Part shown: one piece after another, positions 41,908 to 49,444 of the stretch
How positions within the stretch are numbered: position 1 is the first letter of the stretch
How the letters are laid out: every line of letters starts with the position of its first letter
Assembly: GCF_008086595.1 (NCBI RefSeq)
Contig: NZ_RXYA01000009.1
Coordinates: 106,638-170,637, forward strand
Direction: 5' to 3'
Origin: Acetobacterium paludosum
Lineage (GTDB): Bacteria; Bacillota; Clostridia; Eubacteriales; Eubacteriaceae
Length of the DNA stretch: 64,000 nt
Notes under the pieces: model-generated
Seen by the model: the letters and a program-made list of their open reading frames with translations, nothing else
Told to the model about the DNA's origin: nothing
Databases searched by the model: none
Position numbers and translations under genes: made by a program

Positions 41908-42759
41908 CTACACATATTCAGCTTTGAATTCGTTTTTTTTACAATAATCATCAACCATTGATCCTTTTGTACAACGAATGGTGGTATCATTTTTATTAAT
42001 AATCCACTCGCCTATAAAATCAGGTTCGTGAAAAATACTCACATATTTAAGTTTTAAGCAACCATGAAAAGCCCATTTTTTAATATGTTTAACACTCCTT
42101 GGAATAAACACTTCGGTCAGATTTTTACAGCGATGAAACGCACTTTCCCCAATCTCAATCACGCCATCAGGTAGTCTGATTTTCCCCTCGAGTCCTGAAA
42201 AATAAAATGCCTGATTACCAATAAATTCCAGACTTTCAGGGAAATGAAAATAATTGAGTTCCTTTGTTTTATAAAAAGTCCTTTTTTCAATTCTTTTAAT
42301 ATTAGCGGGAATCGCGATCGATTTTAAATGCTCACAACTTTCAAATGCGCTTTCACCGATTGTTTTTAATTGACTCTCTTTAGAAATTACAATCTGCTCC
42401 AAAGATAAACAGTTTTTAAAGGCTCTTACCGGAATTTTTTGTATTCCGTCCGGAATTTCAATCATCGATAAATTTGCACACCCCATACAAGCCGCTTCTC
42501 CTATCTCTTTCACAGTAATCGGTACATCTAGGACCCGAAGGGAGGCACATCCTTTAAAAGCATTCTTATCAATTTTTATTAAACCTTCCGGTAAAATCAA
42601 TTTTTTTAGACTGGTCTTATTTTCGAAAGCTCCTGACCCAATCACATGATAGGCATCCTTAATTTTAATTTTCCCTTGGATATAAGGTTTTACATTTGCC
42701 TTATCAAGGGTCTTTTCCATTTCATTCTGAGTGTTTACATATTCTGTTGCGTCTGTCAT
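41908..42759 (-). CDS. BspA-type leucine-rich repeat protein, copy 1
   Basis: A 283-residue protein of LRR_5 (BspA-like) repeats of about 23 residues with the pattern IG-SAF--C--L--I-IP. Examples are IDKNAFKGCASLRVLDVP, IGESAFESCEHLKSIAIP and IGESAFHRCKNLTEVFIP. It begins with about 35 non-repeat residues and has no signal peptide, so it looks cytoplasmic. The C-terminus (IGEWIINKNDTTIRC-KGS) is shared with copy 2. Repeats of this kind mediate protein contacts. Role unknown; it may be the last gene of the B12-import transcript or a separate unit. Confidence 0.85.
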   Translation of the reverse strand: MTDATEYVNTQNEMEKTLDKANVKPYIQGKIKIKDAYHVIGSGAFENKTSLKKLILPEGLIKIDKNAFKGCASLRVLDVPITVKEIGEAACMGCANLSMIEIPDGIQKIPVRAFKNCLSLEQIVISKESQLKTIGESAFESCEHLKSIAIPANIKRIEKRTFYKTKELNYFHFPESLEFIGNQAFYFSGLEGKIRLPDGVIEIGESAFHRCKNLTEVFIPRSVKHIKKWAFHGCLKLKYVSIFHEPDFIGEWIINKNDTTIRCTKGSMVDDYCKKNEFKAEYV

Positions 42760-42811
42760 AATCCCCTCTTCACTCCCTCAGCTACTCATCCCAATAAATA
42801 ATTTCTAATTT

Positions 42812-43684
42812 TTATATATACTTCGTTTCATATTTAAATTTCTGACAAAACTGATCAACCAATGAGCCTTCCTTACAATGCACCGTAACATCGTTTCGAT
42901 TAAAAATCCAATCTCCTAAATATTCCGGATCATGATAAAAAATTACTTTTTCAAGTTTTGAGCACCCGTGAAAAGCCCATTTTTCAATTCGCTTCAAACT
43001 CTTTGGCATAACAATTTCTGTTAAGCTTTTGCATTTTGAAAAAGAACTTTCATCAATTATTTCTAATGACTCATTCAATTCGATTGCCGAGAAACCGCAA
43101 TTGTAAAAAGCTTCCCGGCCAATTTTTTTTAGATTCACCGGTAATTTTACTTCTGTTAAATTCTTGCAGCCGTAGAACGCCCGAAAATTAATCTCTTCCA
43201 GTTTTAGAGGCAACGCAATTGTTTCCAACGCTTCACATTCAATAAAGGCACTATCCCCGATATATTCAATTGTATCATGCAGAGAAACATTTTTTAATGA
43301 TCGGCACTTTTTAAACGTTTTTTCCTCTATTCGCTTCACCTTATTGGGAATCTGCACGGATTTCAATCTTAAGCACTCATAAAATGCGCACTTTCCGATT
43401 CTCCAGATATTATTTGATATCTCTATTGTATTCAGCATCGTGCAGCCCTTAAAAGCATCATTTCCAATAAAAGTTACGCTGTCTGATAAAAAAATTCTTC
43501 TCACTTTTGTAATATTTTCAAAGGCACCGTAGCCAATCTTAGTATATGGTTCCTGCACCACAACTTTTTTATCCTTAAACATTTTTGCAGTCGTGCGATT
43601 AAAAACTTCATTATTCTTCATCCTTTGATTCGCATGCCAGACCTGCGTTTTGGGGGTATTTAAAGCCTTACTTCGATTTTCCAT
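42812..43684 (-). CDS. BspA-type leucine-rich repeat protein, copy 2
   Basis: A 290-residue LRR_5 protein with the same layout as its neighbour: a charged N-terminus without signal sequence, about nine repeats (IGNDAFKGCTMLNTIEIS, IGDSAFIECEALETIALP, IDESSFSKCKSLTEIVMP) and the common end YLGDWIFNRNDVTVHCKEGS. The two genes lie 52 bases apart and stem from a tandem duplication. It starts 65 bases after the S-component gene of the ECF cluster, with no terminator visible between, so co-transcription is possible. Confidence 0.85.
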   Translation of the reverse strand: MENRSKALNTPKTQVWHANQRMKNNEVFNRTTAKMFKDKKVVVQEPYTKIGYGAFENITKVRRIFLSDSVTFIGNDAFKGCTMLNTIEISNNIWRIGKCAFYECLRLKSVQIPNKVKRIEEKTFKKCRSLKNVSLHDTIEYIGDSAFIECEALETIALPLKLEEINFRAFYGCKNLTEVKLPVNLKKIGREAFYNCGFSAIELNESLEIIDESSFSKCKSLTEIVMPKSLKRIEKWAFHGCSKLEKVIFYHDPEYLGDWIFNRNDVTVHCKEGSLVDQFCQKFKYETKYI

Positions 43685-43748
43685 TTACCTTTTCTCCATT
43701 TCAAAAGAAGAACTCTCCAAAATTCTTCCAATCGTAATATCATTTCTA

Positions 43749-44633
43749 CTAACGTTCGATTAAACCATATTTTTTTTTGATTCTTTCCAGTTTTTCGATC
43801 ATTGCGCGTGAAGCAATAAAAAGGAAAAATACCGTTGACACAGCATGAATCAAATCAAACGGTGCACCGGATATATAAATGGCCAAAACCGAAGGCCAGG
43901 TAATTATACTGGAATACATAAACAACGAGGCCATATTCAAAAGTCCACCATAAATAAAAAATGTTGCCAAAAATCCATAAATGCACAACTGATATTTTGT
44001 ACTCTTCAATAATCCTTTTTTATAAAGAATTCCGGCCAAAAATCCAATAATCCCAAAAGCAAACATCTGCCAGGGCGTCCACGGGCCCTGGCCAAAAAAG
44101 AAATTAGATACAAAGCCGGTCATTGCTCCAACAAAGAAACCGGATTCTGCTCCAAAACTAATGCCTGCAATAATGACAATTGCAACAACCGGTTTAAACT
44201 GGGGCAACATAAAAAAAGCGGCCCGTCCCGCCACACCAATCGCCGCCAAAACCGCAATGACGATTAATTCCCGGGCCTGTGGTTTTCGCCCTTCAAAAAC
44301 CATGAAAAAGGGAATCATGGTATAAACAATAATCGCCATGCTGATAAAATAATACTTACGATCCCCGATGAGTATCCCAAAACAAATGGTTAATGGAATC
44401 ATAACAAATATCATAATGATTGCCATCCATGTTCGTTTTCCCAATTTATTATTTTTTGCTCGATCATCATTTTCGGCAATCTTTTCCACATCGTCATTTA
44501 TTACTTCTGCTTCTGCTCTTACTGTTACTTCTTCCGGTTCTATTTTCCTTTGTTTATGTTGTTGATCGTTTTTTTTCACAGATGTGTTTAAAAACCCCTC
44601 CAAGAATTCATCTAATGACTCATTTGACAACAT
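43749..44633 (-). CDS. ECF transporter S component, copy 1 (CbrT-like group)
   Basis: A 294-residue integral membrane substrate-binding subunit. The first about 65 residues are charged and cytoplasmic, unusual for the family. Then come about eight helices with GRKPQARELIVIAVLAAIGV, GISFGAESGFFVGAMTGFVS and NFFFGQGPWTPWQMFAFG, which I associate with predicted cobalamin-type S components. It overlaps the ATPase gene by 22 bases. A paralogue is at 48515-49414. The riboswitch upstream of the cluster and the transcobalamin-like neighbours point to a corrinoid ligand, but the ligand is not proven. Confidence 0.82.
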   Translation of the reverse strand: MLSNESLDEFLEGFLNTSVKKNDQQHKQRKIEPEEVTVRAEAEVINDDVEKIAENDDRAKNNKLGKRTWMAIIMIFVMIPLTICFGILIGDRKYYFISMAIIVYTMIPFFMVFEGRKPQARELIVIAVLAAIGVAGRAAFFMLPQFKPVVAIVIIAGISFGAESGFFVGAMTGFVSNFFFGQGPWTPWQMFAFGIIGFLAGILYKKGLLKSTKYQLCIYGFLATFFIYGGLLNMASLFMYSSIITWPSVLAIYISGAPFDLIHAVSTVFFLFIASRAMIEKLERIKKKYGLIER

Positions 44634-46306
44634 TTAATCACATCCTTCACGGTAATGGCATTTTCAAACACATGCCGGGACATTCGGTTAGCGGCTGTTG
44701 TATAAAAACTGTTTCCGGAAAAGAACGCTCTCGGAGTATTACTTGTCACGATATTGCCTTCGAAAAACAAACCGCATCGATCACCATATAATGCACAAAA
44801 TTCAATATCATGGGAAACCATAATAACCGTCACGCCATGCTCCTGAAGTTTTTTTAGAATTTCTCCCAATTCCTGTTTGAAATTATTATCCAACCCTTTT
44901 GTCGGTTCATCTAAAAGTAAGATCTGTGGTTTTAACAGCATTATCTTTGCCAGTGCCAACCGTTGTTGTTCTCCGCCGCTCAAATCATAAGGATGCTGAG
45001 TCATAAGCTGTTCAATATGAAAAAGCTGAGCCATTTTTTCTACCGCTATTTTTTTTGTAATCTCCGAATCGACACCTTCCATCCGTTTATTGTTTTTGCC
45101 GCCAATCACCTCATACAAATCTAATTCAACCGTTTTTTTGACAAATAAACTTTGCGGGTTTTGTGGCAATACGCCCAGATTATTGTTAAACAATTCTTTA
45201 TCAGAATATTTTCGAACATCTTTTCCATTTAAATATATTTTCCCCCGATATGGTTTATTGATTCCAGCAATCAAAGAAATTGTCGTTGTTTTTCCTGTGC
45301 CGTTTCCTCCGACAATACAATAAAGCTCGCCTTTCTTTATGGACAGTGTCAGATCCTTTACCACATCCGGCAGATTTTTTTCATAGCGAAACCAGGTGTC
45401 TTTTATTTCGACTGCCAACTCTTCTTTTTTATCATCCGTCATCTCCAAAGGGATTCGCTGTCTCACCCCATCTTTTTCCGGAAAAAGTGTACTAAGCCAT
45501 TTTCTTCCCTCTCTGACCGTCAGTGGACAGGATAATTCTGAATCAACCCCGGCATAAATTTGCATCGGCGCCGGCATCGATAAAAACATGTCATGACCCA
45601 AACTTTTCAATTGCTTTCCAATTGCCTGTGGTGTTCCCCAAGCGATAATCGCTCCCTCATCCATTACAAAAACTTTATCTGCCGCTGGCAGAACATCCTC
45701 CAATCGATGTTCTGTCATAATAATGGTTGTCCCTAAATCTCGATTTATTTTCCTGACTGTTTCTAAAAAATCGGAGGCGGCAATGGGGTCCAGTTGCGAC
45801 GTTGGTTCATCCAGAATTAAAATTGAGGGATGCATCGCCATAATAGAAGCCAGATTCAATAATTGTTTCTGTCCTCCGGATAATTCCACGACGTTACGTT
45901 TGAACCAGGCTTGTATTCCGAAATAAGATGCCATTTCCGCAACCCGCAGCCGAATCGTTGCCGAATCATAGCCCAGACTCTCAAGGCCAAATGCCAATTC
46001 ATGCCACACCTTATCCGTCACAATCTGATTTTCAGGACTTTGAAGCACATAACCGATTTCCTGACTCTGTGTTTTTAAATCCAAATTTTTTATACTGTTT
46101 TCCCGGTATAGAATCTCACCTTCGAGACGGCCAAAAGGAGTTAAAACTGGTTTAAAATGTCTGAGCAGGGTGGTCTTTCCACAACCGCTTTTTCCGCAGA
46201 ATACAACAAAATCGCCATCTTCTATTTCTAAATTAATATTTTTTAATGCCGGTTTATCCATCTCCGGATAAGTGAAATTCATGTTTCTAACGATTAATTC
46301 TGTCAT
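44612..46306 (-). CDS. ECF transporter tandem ATPase (EcfA-EcfA' fused)
   Basis: A 564-residue protein with two ABC domains. The first has Walker A GKSGCGKTT, LQSPENQIVTDKVWHELAFG, signature LSGGQKQLLN and Walker B ILILDEPTSQLDP. The second (from about residue 315) has GGNGTGKTT, LPQNPQSLFVKKTV, LSGGEQQRLALA and ILLLDEPTKGLD. The Q-helix sequences (PENQ, PQNPQSLF) are those of ECF ATPases. It drives both S components through the T component encoded next. Fusion of the two ATPases is common in Firmicutes with group I/solitary modules. Confidence 0.91.
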   Translation of the reverse strand: MTELIVRNMNFTYPEMDKPALKNINLEIEDGDFVVFCGKSGCGKTTLLRHFKPVLTPFGRLEGEILYRENSIKNLDLKTQSQEIGYVLQSPENQIVTDKVWHELAFGLESLGYDSATIRLRVAEMASYFGIQAWFKRNVVELSGGQKQLLNLASIMAMHPSILILDEPTSQLDPIAASDFLETVRKINRDLGTTIIMTEHRLEDVLPAADKVFVMDEGAIIAWGTPQAIGKQLKSLGHDMFLSMPAPMQIYAGVDSELSCPLTVREGRKWLSTLFPEKDGVRQRIPLEMTDDKKEELAVEIKDTWFRYEKNLPDVVKDLTLSIKKGELYCIVGGNGTGKTTTISLIAGINKPYRGKIYLNGKDVRKYSDKELFNNNLGVLPQNPQSLFVKKTVELDLYEVIGGKNNKRMEGVDSEITKKIAVEKMAQLFHIEQLMTQHPYDLSGGEQQRLALAKIMLLKPQILLLDEPTKGLDNNFKQELGEILKKLQEHGVTVIMVSHDIEFCALYGDRCGLFFEGNIVTSNTPRAFFSGNSFYTTAANRMSRHVFENAITVKDVIKCCQMSH

Positions 46307-46313
46307 CTCTGTT

Positions 46314-47318
46314 TCAGCAATTTTTATTAATTACCAAATCCTCCTTCAATTTTTCTTTATATTCACCCAACATGAAATTCTCAACCGCCACAGCACCTTT
46401 CAATGGAAAGCTTCTTCTCATCTCAAGCCATTTCAGTTCATAAAAAGCATCAACAAATATCGGTATCAGGCAAAAAAGAAGCAGTGATGTATAGGTGATC
46501 AGACTACCAATTGTTAACGGCGCCACGCCGTTAACGATAATGATTGGATTATACTGAGCAAAAATATTTCCTGATAACGCTCCACCCCAAAATACAACTA
46601 CCAATAAAGCCATGATTATCAATAATATGCCGTCTCGTTTATCAAATCGATATAAGGAAAAAGCCGTTCGTCCCTTTAATCCATATCCTCTGGCTTTCAT
46701 ACTGTCTGCCGTTTCAATCGCATTTTCCAAAGCCCAGGTAATCATAATGGATAAAATCGTGACACCATGCCTTGCTCGCGCAATGATATTTCCGTTTGAT
46801 ACATCTCTGCCAATACATTTTTGTCCATTGCTGATCACTTTCAACTGGGCTTTAAATTTTGGCACAAACCGAAGAACCATTGAGAATATTAGCGAAAGAG
46901 CCGGTATAATTCTCCCAAAGAGATAGATAAACTTATCAGATGTCATAATCTTGTTGTAACAGGAAAACCATATAATCACAATTACCAACATCACAGCCAA
47001 AACAATTCCGTAGATAATTGATTCCAACGTCACCGGATTGCCATTATTCAGATAAAACAGGATCGTGACTCCCGCATGATTAAACATTGGGTTAATTAAT
47101 GCGACGATTATCAGCATCGGCAGCATAAACAGAAAATTAAATTTCAGGGATTTCTTCCATCCCAGCAGCAAAACAGAATAGGTAATCGCTGAAAATAATG
47201 AGATTCCCAATACAACCGGATGAATAAAAAACATGCTAATTATTAAAACAACACAAAAATAACTAAAACTGATAATCGGATGATAAGTCGAAAATGTATC
47301 CTCCATTAAGCCCTCCAA
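46314..47318 (-). CDS. ecfT: ECF transporter T component
   Basis: A 334-residue EcfT/CbiQ-family membrane scaffold with four to six helices. The two coupling-helix motifs (Ala-Arg-Gly type) are visible as IGRDVSNGNIIARARHGVTI and the SMKARGYGLKGRTAFSLYRF region. It bridges the ATPase pair and the exchangeable S components. It is larger than CbiQ because of extra N-terminal and middle helices. Genes for the ATPase and the DUF4430 lipoprotein lie within 15 bases on either side. Confidence 0.88.
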   Translation of the reverse strand: MEGLMEDTFSTYHPIISFSYFCVVLIISMFFIHPVVLGISLFSAITYSVLLLGWKKSLKFNFLFMLPMLIIVALINPMFNHAGVTILFYLNNGNPVTLESIIYGIVLAVMLVIVIIWFSCYNKIMTSDKFIYLFGRIIPALSLIFSMVLRFVPKFKAQLKVISNGQKCIGRDVSNGNIIARARHGVTILSIMITWALENAIETADSMKARGYGLKGRTAFSLYRFDKRDGILLIIMALLVVVFWGGALSGNIFAQYNPIIIVNGVAPLTIGSLITYTSLLLFCLIPIFVDAFYELKWLEMRRSFPLKGAVAVENFMLGEYKEKLKEDLVINKNC

Positions 47319-47333
47319 ACATAACTATTATTT

Positions 47334-48464
47334 TTACCACATACTGTTGTCCCCGACGTCTTTTCCAAGATCACACGTATAAATCCAGTTAATGACATCT
47401 CCGTTTTTCACTGTGTACTGGCTGCACCCATAATTAGGGAACCATCCATTAACGTTATACATCCAACCGGAAAGTTCTCCGCAGTCAAATTCATACAACT
47501 GATTAATTCCCTGAACGTAAGCTGAATTATAAGCCGGTGTAAATTTCGACTCCATATGTATACCATATTGTCGGCATACACGTTGAAGAACATCATGAAC
47601 CGATTCCCCTGTTGTAAATGACGTTTCCGTTGGGTATAAAATCCATCCATCCGAGGGAACAAAACTTGCTTTTCCCTGAGTCAGGTTAGCCATGTTATTT
47701 AAAATTGTTGAACAACTGATCGAAAGCGTACAGGTGTTGGTCGTTGCCGTTGTCGCACTGTTTCCGGAACTATCTGACGTACTTCCTGCCGCATCACCGC
47801 TTGTAGCCGGTGTACTATTGGTACTTCCACTGCCGGTTGTTCCCGTTGTTGTTCCTGTTCCAGCTGTTTGTTCCGTCGCAATGGTTTTTCCCCCGACAAC
47901 ATAATAGGTACTCCCGGTTTCAATAATATTAAAACTGACCTTGGTCGTCTCTCCGGAATTATCCAAGGCTGCCGCACTTATTTTACCAAGTGCGGTATCC
48001 TGCTGCTTGCATAATGCCCCACTGTCGGCATCCCATTTTTCTGTCAAGGTAAGTGTTAACGTCGGAACCGTAATTAATCCATTATCTCCCGATAATTTTA
48101 ATCCAATTCCGTAAGGAGCATTTCCCGCTCCGGCCTTGACACTATTCAATTCATCCCCTTGCGTAATAAACTCAACTTTTAAATTCTGATTCGCAGCATT
48201 TTTTATATCCTTTCCGTTAAAAGACCAGACATAAACAATTCCCTCTGAACTCGTTCCTGTGAAGGTGACGGTCCGGTCTTTTCCCGCAATCGATCTGAAC
48301 TGTGCAGCGGTAATGACACCATCATCGGGTATGACCGTATTATCTGCCAGTTCAACAACGCTTGCGGCATTAGCTTCTGATCCAGTCACATTAGTGCAAC
48401 CCACAGCAACACTCAGCATTAATACCAGCAACATGCAGAAAACAGATATTTTTCTCATATTCAT
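47334..48464 (-). CDS. DUF4430 (transcobalamin beta-like) lipoprotein
   Basis: A 376-residue exported protein with lipobox VAVGC. Middle part: a Gly/Ser/Thr-rich linker (TGTTTGTTGSGSTNS and so on, about residues 208-245). The C-terminal about 130 residues match the DUF4430/transcobalamin C-terminal-like fold: PTETSFTTGESVHDVLQRVC, INQLYEFDCGELSGWMYNVN and FPNYGCSQYTVKNGDVINW. In transcobalamins this small beta domain closes over the corrinoid. The N-terminal region is a second, unassigned beta-rich unit. It probably holds cobalamin at the cell surface for the ECF importer encoded beside it. Confidence 0.83.
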   Translation of the reverse strand: MNMRKISVFCMLLVLMLSVAVGCTNVTGSEANAASVVELADNTVIPDDGVITAAQFRSIAGKDRTVTFTGTSSEGIVYVWSFNGKDIKNAANQNLKVEFITQGDELNSVKAGAGNAPYGIGLKLSGDNGLITVPTLTLTLTEKWDADSGALCKQQDTALGKISAAALDNSGETTKVSFNIIETGSTYYVVGGKTIATEQTAGTGTTTGTTGSGSTNSTPATSGDAAGSTSDSSGNSATTATTNTCTLSISCSTILNNMANLTQGKASFVPSDGWILYPTETSFTTGESVHDVLQRVCRQYGIHMESKFTPAYNSAYVQGINQLYEFDCGELSGWMYNVNGWFPNYGCSQYTVKNGDVINWIYTCDLGKDVGDNSMW

Positions 48465-48514
48465 TCTTTTCTTTCTCCTTACCCTAAAGATTCTCCAAAC
48501 CTTTTACCCCTCTG

Positions 48515-49414
48515 TTACTGATATAATCCAAATTTCAATTTGACCCGATCAAGCTTTTCAATCATCACCGGGCCAAGCAACGCACCAAAAAAACAGGTTC
48601 CTAAAGCATGAACACAATCATATGGAACACCTGACAAATAAAGCAGTTTCAGGGATGACCAGTCCAATTCCATTCCAGAACCCGAAACCCCGACCGACAT
48701 GACCAGAGCGGCGACATTCATAATCCCGCCATAAATAACAAAGGTGGTTAGAAAGCCAAACACAGCAATGGTTCCGCGATCTGCCGGCAATCGTTGATGT
48801 TGAAAAATGGTTCCCAACAGCAACCCTAGGGCTCCATAAGCATATAACTGCCAACCCCAAAATGTTCCCGTCTGGTTGGTTAAAATATGAATTGTCAACC
48901 CCAATAGGAGTGATATCAGCACACAAATAATTGGTCCAAAAACGACTTTAAAATCCATATCTTTTTTACGAAACTCCTCATTCCTGTTAAAGCAGATGCC
49001 ACCAAGAAATCCCAGCAATCCCCAGCAAAACATCTGCCAGGGTGTCCATGGCCCCTGACCGGCAAAAATATTAATAACCAGCCTTGCCATCGCGCCTGTT
49101 AAAAAGCCCTGTTCCGGCCCCAAACAAATTCCGGCAATAATGACCAATGCCGTTCCGGCCTGAAATGGACCAATCATAAAGAAAGCCAAATTGCCGCATG
49201 CGGCAATTCCTGCCATAACCGCAATGACCACCAGTTCTCTGGCATCCGGTTTTCTGCTTTCAAAAGAGACTGAAAACGGAATGAAACTATAAAAAATAAT
49301 AAGGATACTAATAATCAAATATTTTCGATCACCAAAAAAAGCAATCCCAAACCATATCGTTAAGGGCACCAATAAAAAAGTAATGATGAAAGATAGAATT
49401 CTTCTTTTTTTCAT
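48515..49414 (-). CDS. ECF transporter S component, copy 2 (CbrT-like group)
   Basis: About 299 residues from the ATG at 49414 (GGAG just upstream; a TTG four codons earlier is possible). It matches copy 1 over the membrane part: SFESRKPDARELVVIAVMAG, GICLGPEQGFLTGAMARLV and NIFAGQGPWTPWQMFCWG, but lacks the charged N-terminal extension. Two S components with one ATPase/T set means either two ligands (for example different corrinoids) or a redundant pair. It sits between two transcobalamin-like genes. Confidence 0.85.
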   Translation of the reverse strand: MKKRRILSFIITFLLVPLTIWFGIAFFGDRKYLIISILIIFYSFIPFSVSFESRKPDARELVVIAVMAGIAACGNLAFFMIGPFQAGTALVIIAGICLGPEQGFLTGAMARLVINIFAGQGPWTPWQMFCWGLLGFLGGICFNRNEEFRKKDMDFKVVFGPIICVLISLLLGLTIHILTNQTGTFWGWQLYAYGALGLLLGTIFQHQRLPADRGTIAVFGFLTTFVIYGGIMNVAALVMSVGVSGSGMELDWSSLKLLYLSGVPYDCVHALGTCFFGALLGPVMIEKLDRVKLKFGLYQ

Positions 49415-49444
49415 GATACTCTCCAAATTGAAAATGAATTTTGT

